Of a stretch of DNA of 7,406 nucleotides, positions 1 to 6,415 are shown in pieces (the first letter of the stretch is position 1; every line of letters begins with the position of its first letter). The notes under the pieces are model-generated. The model saw only the letters and a program-made list of their open reading frames with translations. It was not told the origin of the DNA and did not search any database. Origin of the DNA: a bacterium (GTDB taxonomy: Bacteria; Planctomycetota; B15-G4; JADJEK01). The position numbers and the translations under genes were made by a program. Location: positions 1 through 7,406 of the forward strand of contig JAUIEL010000341.1 in assembly GCA_030428825.1 (NCBI GenBank), written 5' to 3'.

Positions 1-225
1 GTTCCCGGACCAGGTCGCCCCGGACGCGACGACCGGCTCGGCGAGGAGCGACCAGTGGACCCGCTCGGCGTTCCGGCCGAAGTGGAACGGCACGACGAAC
101 GAGCTCTCGCGCGACACGAAGCCGGTCTCGTACTCCGCGCCGGACGAGCAGCCGGGCGTTCCGGAGCCGGCGGCCGCGGCGGCGGCGAGGAGGAGGACGG
201 GGCGAAGAGTCGATCGGAGATTCAT
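1..225 (-). CDS. Putative lipoprotein, N-terminal 75 residues (3' end outside window)
   Basis: The reading frame starts at the ATG complementary to 223-225 and stays open to the left edge, so only the N-terminus is visible. Residues 1-25 look like a lipoprotein signal: Arg4 and Arg8, then the hydrophobic run VLLLAAAAAAG, then TPGC with Cys26 as the probable lipidated residue. The lipobox is imperfect, because Pro sits at -2 and Thr at -3. A Ser/Gly-rich stretch and then YETGFVSRES follow. I do not recognise the mature part. A purine-rich AAGGTGAG lies just upstream of the ATG and fits a ribosome binding site. The gene is divergent from the DUF2911-like gene at 379. The product is probably anchored in the envelope. 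The signal call is fairly safe, but the function is unknown. Confidence 0.72.
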   Translation of the reverse strand, partial: MNLRSTLRPVLLLAAAAAAGSGTPGCSSGAEYETGFVSRESSFVVPFHFGRNAERVHWSLLAEPVVASGATWSGN

Positions 226-378
226 GGGCGGGCTCACCTTCCGGCTCGGGTTCGGGTCCGGCCGCGATTCAAGCGACTGGCGCCTCCGGGTGGTATCGGC
301 TTCTCGGCGGCTCCCGGTGGAGCCGCGCCGGGTCGGAACCGGTACCCTCGTCCGGCCGCCCTCGCCCGGGAGAACCCG
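226..378. promoter_or_regulatory. Divergent intergenic region with perfect 8-bp hairpin
   Basis: These 153 bases separate two divergent starts and must hold promoters for both. A perfect inverted repeat GCGGCTCC/GGAGCCGC occupies 307-314 and 319-326 with a 4-base loop. It could be an operator or a structured leader, though such repeats arise easily at this GC content. A TACCCT at 343-348 lies 30 bases before the plus-strand ATG and resembles the -10-like hexamer before the sulfotransferase gene, but I see no convincing -35 partner. Ribosome binding sites flank both ends: AAGGTGAG for the minus gene and GGGAGAA for the plus gene. Confidence 0.35.
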
Positions 379-832
379 ATGCTCGCCCTCGTCCCGATCC
401 TGCTCGCGCTCCTCGCCCCGCCGCCCCCCGCCGCCGCGGCCCTCCGCCACCCCCACTTCCCGAAGACGGTCGAGCTCGCGCTCGGCTTCTCCGACGAGGC
501 GCCGCGGATCTCCGTCTCCCATCTCACCGTGACGTTCGACGCCGACGGGTTCGCATCGATGGCCCCCGGCAAGACGTGGCACCTCGCGAACGCCCGCCTC
601 CGGACCCCGGTCGACCTCGTCGTCGGCGGTCGTACGGTCGCCCCCGGCGAGCACCGGCTGCTCGCCCGGAAGACGGAGAGCGGGGATTGGGAGCTCGTCC
701 TCGACCCGACGGGGAAGCCGTTCTCGCGCGAGCTCTCGGAGGAGGCCGTCGCGCTCGACACCGAGTTCCTGCGGGATCGTCCGCGACACCTACGTCGCGC
801 GGTGCGTGGTGGAGATCCCCGACGAGGAGTGA
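379..832 (+). CDS. Secreted DUF2911-like protein, frameshifted near the C-terminus
   Basis: The ATG at 379 follows GGGAGAA at a good ribosome-binding distance. Residues 1-20 form a Sec signal (MLALVPILLALLAPPPPAAA). The mature part reads like a DUF2911 domain, a small beta-rich secreted domain of unknown function. Shared landmarks are GKTWHLANARLRTPVDLVVG, then a GG-(7 residues)-GEHRLLARKT turn and WELVLDPTGKPF. After about DTEFL (near 772) the frame no longer fits. It has no stop before 2994 and would run antisense through the neighbouring gene. One frame over, the sequence continues RDTYVARCVVEIPDEE and stops at 830-832, directly inside the shared terminator. The span is 454 bases, one more than a multiple of three, so a one-base insertion (or two-base loss) around 745-790 is the simplest explanation. 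It may be a sequencing error, or a young pseudogene. The DUF2911 call is by eye. Confidence 0.62.
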
Positions 833-858
833 CCCCGCGGCCGGTCGTCCCGGGGTCA
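830..858. terminator. Bidirectional hairpin terminator built from two stop codons
   Basis: TGACCCCG at 830-837 pairs perfectly with CGGGGTCA at 851-858 across a 13-base loop. The first arm contains the TGA stop of the plus-strand DUF2911-like gene and the second contains the TGA stop of the minus-strand gene. The two genes are only 23 bases apart. There is no T-tract on either side, so if it terminates transcription it does so as a U-less hairpin. Confidence 0.5.
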
Positions 859-2685
859 GTCCGGCGCGACGAGGCCGCCGAGCGCGTCGACCTGACGGGC
901 GACGTGGTCGGTCGGCCACTCGCTCTTCACGCCCCCGACCCAGGCCGCGCCGTGATCGAGCGGACGTTCGTGCCCGAGTCCCGGGAGGTCGATCACGCGG
1001 AGACGGACGCCGGCCTCGCCGAGCTCGCGGCGCGCGGCGTCCAGCGTCTCCCGACGCGGATCGGCGCGCCCCATGAGGAGCGTCACCGCGACCGGGCGCG
1101 CCGCCGCGGCCGCGGCCCATCGGTCGGCGCCGAGCGGCTCGTACCGGGTCCCGATCGCGTACGCGCCGGCGTAGCGGCCCGGCGATTCCACGAGGAGGCG
1201 GAGCGCGACGGCGCCGCCCTGACCGTACCCCGCCAGGACGATCCGGTCGCGATCGACGACGACCCCTTCCGCCTCGGCCCGCTCGATCGCCCGCTCGGCC
1301 AGCGCGGACGCCATCGGGAGGTCGATGCCCGTCGGCCCCTCGCCGGCCGGGCCGACCTCCGCGTCCCAGATCGCACGACCGAACGCCTGCGGGTCGACGA
1401 ACGGCGAGCGAGGCGCCACGACCGCCCAGCCGAGCGCGTCGGCGGCCCGGATCCACGACTGGAGGAACCCGGACGCGATGCCGCTGCGGCCGTGGAACGC
1501 GATCAGGAGCGGCGCCGGTCCGCCGCGGGCCGCGTTCGGGACGTGCGCCGGCAGGTCGTCGACCGCGTGGGCGTGGGCCATCCGGATCAGCTGCTGGTGA
1601 CGCTCGTCGTCGCGGACCGGGACGAACTCCGCCGCGTCCCGGATCTCCTCCGCGTCGTGCCACCCGTACCGGATCGCCCGCTCGGTCGTCTCGAACGCCT
1701 CCGCGAACCTCCCGAGGCGCGCGAGGACGCGGGCCCGGCGCGCGTACGCCGTGTACTCGTACGCCTCCAGCACCCCCTCGATCGGCGGGAGGAGCTCGAT
1801 GTCCCGGTAGCGGCGGAGCGCCTCCTCGTTCCGCCCCGCGGTGTACGCCTGCAGCGCCTTCCGGCGCGAGCGCTCGAACCGCTGCGCCCAGGAGTCCCCC
1901 TCCTGGTCGAAGAGGGCTTCGATCGGCCGGACCTCGAGGCGGCGCCAGAAGATCTCGTCCCCGGAGCTCTGGAGCTGGAGCCGGCCGCCGAGGAGCGGCG
2001 TCTCGCCCCCGTCCGTGAACCGCCGCAGGCCCGAGGCGACGGCGACGACGGTGCCGTTCAGCAGATGGATCGCCTCGTCCCCGTGCGCGCGGATCTCGAT
2101 CCGGTTCCAGATCCCCGCCGGCCGCTGCGGCGCCGGGGCGCGCTCGACGAGGTCCGCGCCGCACCGCCCGAACCAGCCGAGGTCGCCGACGGCGTCGTCC
2201 GCCGCGGCGTGCGTCGCCCGATTCACGGCGGCGACGACGTGGTACTCGAGCCCCTCGAGGAACGAGCCGGTCCCGGGGTCGACGAGCGGTCCGGGGACGG
2301 CGGGGAGGCCGAATCGGGCCGGGACCCCCGACCGGACCGATCGCGGCTCGCCGAACGAGTGGTAGACCAGTCCCGCGTCCCGCCACGGCCGGTCGGAGTG
2401 GTGCGCCTCCCCCCACCGGAACTCGGCGCGGAGGTGGAACCCCTCGAACTCGGCGTCCGACACGAGCGCGCCGAACCGGTGACCGTCGATCCGCAGGACC
2501 GGCTCCCCCCGGACCGACTCGACCTGGAACACGGTCCCCGGATCGAGCGCGGCGAGGCGCGGATCGTCCTCGGCCGGCCCCAACGAGGCCGTCCAGCCGT
2601 CGAGGTCGGCGGTCAGGAGAGGGCGCCAGGCGGCGCCGGTCGGGGTCGCGGCGAGGGCCGCCGCGACGAGGAACGAGCAGACCAT
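856..2685 (-). CDS. Secreted DUF1080 - TPR-like - alpha/beta-hydrolase fusion protein (609 aa)
   Basis: I place the start at the ATG complementary to 2683-2685. It has GGAG at a suitable distance and is followed directly by a signal peptide (MVCSFLVAAALAATPTGAA). A start at 2799 would bury this signal behind an Arg-rich leader. Residues 20-255 resemble DUF1080 (3-keto-disaccharide hydrolase / LamG-like fold): GWTASLG, FHLRAEFRW, DAGLVYHSFGE, GLEYHVV, WNRIEIRAHGDE, GGRLQLQSSGDEIFWRRLEV. Residues 263-372 are TPR-like helices ending in RYGWHDAEEIRDA and FVPVRDDERHQQLI. Residues 390-609 form an alpha/beta-hydrolase of phospholipase/carboxylesterase type, with an oxyanion-type HGRSG at 398-402, Asp542 in LLMGRADPR and His572 in GLGHERP. 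The nucleophile elbow reads GYGQGG, so Gly488 replaces the expected Ser. The protein probably acts outside the cytoplasm on carbohydrate or ester substrates. With the Ser missing, hydrolase activity of the C-terminal domain is doubtful. Confidence 0.85.
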   Translation of the reverse strand: MVCSFLVAAALAATPTGAAWRPLLTADLDGWTASLGPAEDDPRLAALDPGTVFQVESVRGEPVLRIDGHRFGALVSDAEFEGFHLRAEFRWGEAHHSDRPWRDAGLVYHSFGEPRSVRSGVPARFGLPAVPGPLVDPGTGSFLEGLEYHVVAAVNRATHAAADDAVGDLGWFGRCGADLVERAPAPQRPAGIWNRIEIRAHGDEAIHLLNGTVVAVASGLRRFTDGGETPLLGGRLQLQSSGDEIFWRRLEVRPIEALFDQEGDSWAQRFERSRRKALQAYTAGRNEEALRRYRDIELLPPIEGVLEAYEYTAYARRARVLARLGRFAEAFETTERAIRYGWHDAEEIRDAAEFVPVRDDERHQQLIRMAHAHAVDDLPAHVPNAARGGPAPLLIAFHGRSGIASGFLQSWIRAADALGWAVVAPRSPFVDPQAFGRAIWDAEVGPAGEGPTGIDLPMASALAERAIERAEAEGVVVDRDRIVLAGYGQGGAVALRLLVESPGRYAGAYAIGTRYEPLGADRWAAAAAARPVAVTLLMGRADPRRETLDAARRELGEAGVRLRVIDLPGLGHERPLDHGAAWVGGVKSEWPTDHVARQVDALGGLVAPD

Positions 2686-2990
2686 CGATCGGATCTCCGG
2701 AGCCTTCGGGGCGGCCACCTTACGGGAGATCCCGGTCGATTCCGGCCGGGATCCGCGGGGCCGGACCCGGTCGTAGCCCCCCTTCCGGCACCGGTTCAAG
2801 GGAATGTTCCAAGACGGAAAAGCCGTCCGTCCAAGATCTTGCGTGAGCGAGGCTCGGGAGAATCCGTTCTCGAAACGGTCGACCCGAGGTCCGACTTGCC
2901 ATTAGACTTGAACGGCAGTTCCCTTCGCTGCTTGCGGCGTCGCCCAGCCGCCGCAACCCCAAGCCCAGAACCCTCATTCGGAGGTAGCCC
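2686..2990. promoter_or_regulatory. 305-bp divergent intergenic region, relatively AT-rich in the middle
   Basis: This is the longest gene-free stretch and carries the start regions of two divergent secreted-protein genes. The part from about 2795 to 2920 is clearly less GC-rich than the flanks. It holds two small inverted repeats with 5-base arms and 5-base loops: GACGG/CCGTC at 2813-2827 and CCGTT/AACGG at 2864-2878. Either could be a regulator site, but both are short. No small ORF with a plausible ribosome binding site stands out. Confidence 0.4.
2879..2908 (+). promoter_or_regulatory. Candidate sigma-70-like promoter for the protease gene
   Basis: TCGACC (2879-2884) and TAGACT (2903-2908) each match the -35 and -10 consensus at four of six bases, with an 18-base spacer. 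Transcription would start near 2915 and leave a leader of about 75 bases before the ATG. The match is modest, but it lies in the least GC-rich part of the intergenic region. Confidence 0.3.
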
Positions 2991-4709
2991 ATGATGCGAC
3001 ACGCACAAGGCGTCGTCGTTGCCCTCGTCGGATGCGCCGCCCTTGCCGGTTCCGCGTTCGGCCAGATCCGCCACGCCGGAACGCCGGCCACCGAGATGTT
3101 CTCCCTGTCGGCCGACGTCGACGCCGTGGTCCTCGACCGCCCCGCCATCGAGCAGATGATGGCGGAGGACGAGGCGCGCAACAACTACCCGCTGCGGTAC
3201 GGCGCCGTCGTGAAGACGAGCCTCGGGCTCGACAACGCCGGGACCTGGACCGTGCTCCCGGACTACGGGCTGAAGGTCTGGCGCCTGCGCCTCGTGTCGC
3301 CCGGCGCCTACACGATCGGCGTGACGTTCGACCTGTTCCGCCTCCCCGAGGGGGCGTCGGTCTACCTCTACGACCAGGATCGGAACGAGGTCCTCGGCGC
3401 GTACACGCACGAGAACAACGCCGACTCCATGTCGCTCGGCATCGAGCCGGTCGGCGGCGACGACGTCACGATCGAGCTCGTCACGCCGATCCGGACCGCC
3501 GAGCCGGCGCTCCTGAACGTCGGCGAGGTGATCCACGACTACCGCAACGTCCGCGACCCGTTCTTCGTGAGCGGCCGCGGCGACCAGGGCTCGGCCTGCA
3601 TCCTCTACATCAACTGCCCCGACGGCGCGAACTACCAGGACGTCAAGCGCTCGGTCGTTCGGACGCTCTCCGGCGGCTCGCTCTGCTCCGGCTCGATCCT
3701 GAACAACACGAACCAGGACAACACGCCGTACCTCCTCACCGCGAACCACTGCGGCGGGATGACGAACGCGCAGTTCCTGTTCAACTTCGAGTTCAACGGC
3801 TGCGGCACCGGCGGCACGAACGGCGGCAACGCCATGTCCGGCGCGCAGCTCCAGAACTCGATCGCGTCCGGGGGCCCCTGCTTCTCCGGCTCGGTCGATT
3901 CCCAGCTCTATCGCCTGAACAACAACATCCCGCAGAGCTTCAACGCCTACTACGCCGGGTGGAACCGCTCCACGAACAACGCCGGCGGCGCCCCCGCGGT
4001 CACCATCGGCCACGGCGGCGGCAACCAGAAGAACATGGCGGTCGACGGCAACGGCGCCGCGTCGTGCGGCAACTGGTGGGAGGTGAACTGGAGCAACGGG
4101 TACATCATCGGCGGCAACTCCGGCGGCCCGCTGTTCGACGGGAACAAGCGCGTCCTGGGCCCGGCCTGCTGCGTCGACGACTTCATCTGCGGCAATCAGA
4201 AGGCGTGGTACGGGAAGCTCGGCCGGTTCTGGAACTCGACGTCGATCAACACGAAGCTCGACCCGGCCGGCACCGGCGCCGTCACGCTCGACGGCAAGGA
4301 GCACAACGGCGGTCCGTCGTGCTCGCCGCTGCCGACGAAGTTCGGCACGCCGGAGATCTCGTCGACGCTGACGCTGACCGACATCGACTACACGGGCCTG
4401 CCGTCCGCCACCTCGAACAACTTCGTGGTGACCGGCTCCGGCTTCCTCGGGAACTCGTTCGGCTGGATCCTGTTCAGCGACGGCCTCGGCAACAACGTCC
4501 AGCCGTTCGGGACGATCCTCGTGAGCGGGCCGAACTTCATGCGCCTCCTCGCCGGCACGACGACCGGAAGCGGCGACATCTCGTTCCCGGTGAACGTGAC
4601 CGCGGGGATGGTCGGCCTGACCCAGTACTACCAGTGGGCCGTGCGGGATCCGGGATGGGGCGGCAACCTGACGCTCTCCCAGGGTCTCCAGGTGACCTAC
4701 TGCCAGTAA
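2991..4709 (+). CDS. Secreted trypsin-fold serine endopeptidase, Lys-C (lysyl endopeptidase) type, 572 aa
   Basis: A strong GGAGG at 2980-2984 sits 6 bases before the ATG at 2991, so this start is preferred to the adjacent ATG at 2994. Residues 1-24 are a Sec signal (VVVALVGCAALAGSAFG). Residues 25 to about 198 look like a propeptide or N-terminal beta domain. The protease core begins near GSACILYINCPDG and carries the triad: His253 in LLTANHCGG, Asp303 in GSVDSQLYRL, Ser377 in GGNSGGPLFD. The order CILYINC...LCSGSILNNT...TANHC...FNGC follows the disulfide-forming cysteines of Achromobacter lysyl endopeptidase, and AGWNRS and KLDPAGTGAVTLDG also fit that family. Residues 447-572 form a separate C-terminal module, also present in the propeller protein at 6503. 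The protein is rich in Asn and Gly. Extracellular proteolysis is likely. Lys specificity is doubtful because the pocket positions differ. Confidence 0.92.
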   Translation: MMRHAQGVVVALVGCAALAGSAFGQIRHAGTPATEMFSLSADVDAVVLDRPAIEQMMAEDEARNNYPLRYGAVVKTSLGLDNAGTWTVLPDYGLKVWRLRLVSPGAYTIGVTFDLFRLPEGASVYLYDQDRNEVLGAYTHENNADSMSLGIEPVGGDDVTIELVTPIRTAEPALLNVGEVIHDYRNVRDPFFVSGRGDQGSACILYINCPDGANYQDVKRSVVRTLSGGSLCSGSILNNTNQDNTPYLLTANHCGGMTNAQFLFNFEFNGCGTGGTNGGNAMSGAQLQNSIASGGPCFSGSVDSQLYRLNNNIPQSFNAYYAGWNRSTNNAGGAPAVTIGHGGGNQKNMAVDGNGAASCGNWWEVNWSNGYIIGGNSGGPLFDGNKRVLGPACCVDDFICGNQKAWYGKLGRFWNSTSINTKLDPAGTGAVTLDGKEHNGGPSCSPLPTKFGTPEISSTLTLTDIDYTGLPSATSNNFVVTGSGFLGNSFGWILFSDGLGNNVQPFGTILVSGPNFMRLLAGTTTGSGDISFPVNVTAGMVGLTQYYQWAVRDPGWGGNLTLSQGLQVTYCQ

Positions 4710-4737
4710 GGCGCCCGACCGGGCCGTCTTCACCGAC

Positions 4738-4771
4738 CGGAGGGGTGCGTCGCTCGCGGCGCGCCCCTCCG
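4738..4771. terminator. Bidirectional hairpin terminator between convergent genes
   Basis: Bases 4738-4751 pair with 4758-4771 to give a 14-bp stem with two G-T(U) wobbles and a 6-base loop. The outer part is CGGAGGGG against CCCCTCCG. It lies 28 bases after the protease stop and 31 bases after the stop of the opposing gene. No T-tract follows on either strand. Confidence 0.65.
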
Positions 4772-4802
4772 CTCGTCTCCCCGGCCGTTCGTCGGCGGCC
4801 CG

Positions 4803-5450
4803 CTATCGCACGCGGTCGGCGAGGCGGACCCACGGGTCGACGGCGTTCGCCGTCCGGTAGGCGGCGAGCGCTCGGGCGAGGGCGAACTCCGGCGCCCGCG
4901 TCGCCGGCTCGTCGCGCGCGGCCGCGAGCTCGGCCCGGGCCCGGACCGCCCCCGCCGGCGCGGCGGAGTCGATCCGCTCCACCTCGCGGTCCGCGACGCG
5001 CGCGATCTCCAGGTAGTCCGGGAGGGCGCCCTCCCGGACGTCGTCCCCGTCCCCGTCGGTCGGCGTTCCGGCCGGCGCGTCCCCGTCGACCGGGGCGTCC
5101 TCGTCACGGAACCAGCCGAGGACGTGCTCGCCGATGTCCTTCCCGGTCAGCTCCTCGACGACGACGTTCGCCACGCTCCCGATCAGGCCGACCGCCGTCC
5201 CGAACAGGCCGAGGCCGACGATCCCGTCGCCGACGACCCTCGGGCCGTGCGCGATGTCGTCGTCGGTCCAGTCCCGGTAGATCGTGTCGACGACCGGGAT
5301 GTGTTGGAGCGGGTTCACGATGTCGAGGACGTCCCCGAAGTCGAAGCCGTCCGCGCCGAACACCTTCCGCTCGACGCTCCCGACGACCCGCGGGGCCTCC
5401 GCGAGCGCGACGCGGTCGTTCGAGGTCGGGGGCGTGGAGGGGAGGTTCAT
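4803..5450 (-). CDS. Uncharacterised conserved protein with NPLQHIPVV core (215 aa)
   Basis: The frame runs from the ATG complementary to 5448-5450 to a TAG at 4803-4805. The core at residues 31-114 contains FGADGFDFGDVLDIVNPLQH, then IPVVDTIYRDWT, a Gly-rich hydrophobic stretch (VVGDGIVGLGLFGTAVGLIG, residues 72-91) and EELTGKDIGEHVLGWF. From memory, this combination occurs in short hypothetical proteins of several phyla, especially Alphaproteobacteria, and I know of no assigned function. I could not verify this. The Gly-rich stretch could insert into or associate with a membrane, but there is no signal peptide. Residues 118-137 are an acidic Asp/Gly/Pro linker, and the rest is Ala/Arg-rich and probably helical. 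No good Shine-Dalgarno precedes the ATG. The gene is divergent from the sulfotransferase and convergent with the protease. Confidence 0.82.
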   Translation of the reverse strand: MNLPSTPPTSNDRVALAEAPRVVGSVERKVFGADGFDFGDVLDIVNPLQHIPVVDTIYRDWTDDDIAHGPRVVGDGIVGLGLFGTAVGLIGSVANVVVEELTGKDIGEHVLGWFRDEDAPVDGDAPAGTPTDGDGDDVREGALPDYLEIARVADREVERIDSAAPAGAVRARAELAAARDEPATRAPEFALARALAAYRTANAVDPWVRLADRVR

Positions 5451-5561
5451 CGGCCGGCGAACATCTCAAGCCCCGTGCCCGAACGGCGGCCTCCGCCCCC
5501 GAAACGACTTCCGACGATCCTCCGCGCGGCGGGACGGAACTTCTTTCCCGGCCGAGGCGGT

Positions 5562-5590
5562 TCGACGGCAGTCGGTTCCGTCGCTACCCT
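5562..5590 (+). promoter_or_regulatory. Candidate promoter, nearly leaderless, for the sulfotransferase gene
   Basis: TCGACG (5562-5567) and TACCCT (5585-5590) are separated by 17 bases. The -10-like box ends 11 bases before the ATG, so transcription would begin only a few bases upstream of the start codon. This agrees with the absence of a Shine-Dalgarno there. The rest of the divergent gap 5451-5601 shows no clear promoter for the opposing gene. Confidence 0.33.
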
Positions 5591-5601
5591 GAGCCCCGCC
5601 G

Positions 5602-6369
5602 ATGTCCGAGACCTCCCCCATCTTCATCCTCGGCGCGCCGCGCTCGGGCACCACGCTCCTCCGCCTCGTGCTCGACGCCCACCCCCACATCTCCGCGGGC
5701 CCGGAGACCCGGTTCCTGCTCGACCTCGCCCGGATCTTCGGACAGCACTGGGACCGACTCGAGCGGTTCGGGTTCGACCGCACCTATTGGCGAGAGAAGG
5801 TGGCGACGTTCTTCGCGTCGGTCCACGCCGACTACGCCGCGGCCCGGGGGAAGCGTCGCTGGTGCGAGAAGACCCCGCGCTACACGGTGATCGCCGACCT
5901 GATCGCCGAGCTCTACCCGGACGCGCGGTTCCTCCACGTGGTCCGGGACGGACTCGACGTCGTCGCGTCGCACCGGGACCGCTGGGGCTGGCGGTCGGCG
6001 TACGCGGCGATCGACGACTGGCGGACGCTGGTCCGGAAGGCACGCCGCTTCGGCGCCGAGGTCGGACCCGAGCGATATCTCGAGGTCCGGTACGAGTCGC
6101 TCGTCGCCGACGCCGAGCCGACCCTTCGCGAGGTGTTCCGGTTCCTCGACGAGCCGTGGGACGACGCCGTCCTCCACTTCGACGACGGCGCCCACGACGC
6201 CCCGACGAAGTACGAGGAGCACACCCGTCGCCGGCGCGAGGAGGCCGGGACCGACGGGCCGATCTACGCCAGCCGGATCGGCGCCGGGGCCCGCGAACTC
6301 GACCCGTTCCTCCGGTATCGCTTCCGGCGCCGGGCCGGGAAGCTCCGCCGCGAGCTCGGGTACTCCTGA
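5602..6369 (+). CDS. Sulfotransferase family protein, PAPS-dependent type (255 aa)
   Basis: The product transfers sulfate from 3'-phosphoadenylyl sulfate to an unknown acceptor, judging by family. The 5'-phosphosulfate loop is GAPRSGTT at residues 11-18, right after the first beta-strand (PIFIL). The 3'-phosphate-binding element is FLHVVRDGLDVVASH, with Arg115 and Ser123 at the usual positions. The conserved CEKTPR (88-93) and the late EVRYESLVADAEPTLREVFR also fit the Sulfotransfer_3 type. The length of 255 residues is somewhat short but looks complete. There is no signal peptide, so the enzyme is cytoplasmic. Its acceptor could be a lipid, polysaccharide or small molecule. No biosynthetic neighbours narrow this down. 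No Shine-Dalgarno precedes the ATG. The next gene is convergent. Confidence 0.92.
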   Translation: MSETSPIFILGAPRSGTTLLRLVLDAHPHISAGPETRFLLDLARIFGQHWDRLERFGFDRTYWREKVATFFASVHADYAAARGKRRWCEKTPRYTVIADLIAELYPDARFLHVVRDGLDVVASHRDRWGWRSAYAAIDDWRTLVRKARRFGAEVGPERYLEVRYESLVADAEPTLREVFRFLDEPWDDAVLHFDDGAHDAPTKYEEHTRRRREEAGTDGPIYASRIGAGARELDPFLRYRFRRRAGKLRRELGYS

Positions 6370-6415
6370 TCCGTCGCCCCGCCGCGCGCGGCCGGACCGA
6401 GGAGTCGAGACGCGA

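Noticed and set aside
524..2416. A 630-codon open frame on the minus strand overlapping the fusion gene
   Set aside because: It is in a different frame from the gene with recognisable domains and is extremely Arg/Pro/Gly-rich.
2686..2799. N-terminal extension of the fusion protein to a start at 2799
   Set aside because: The extension is basic and would hide a clear signal peptide that begins at the ATG complementary to 2683-2685, which has its own GGAG site.
55..2994. A 979-codon open frame on the plus strand
   Set aside because: It runs antisense to the well-supported fusion gene at 856-2685. It is Arg/Pro-rich and low in domain-like motifs, and it stays open only because GC-rich codons avoid stops. 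Only its 379-772 part is real coding sequence.
2796..4733. A 645-codon open frame on the minus strand
   Set aside because: It is antisense to the protease, which has an intact triad, signal peptide and strong ribosome binding site. The Val/Arg/Ala/Asp-rich translation shows no domain.
3032..5890. A 952-codon open frame on the plus strand
   Set aside because: It overlaps the protease in another frame and runs through a convergent gene and a terminator. Its composition is dominated by Arg, Pro and Gly, as expected of a shadow frame.
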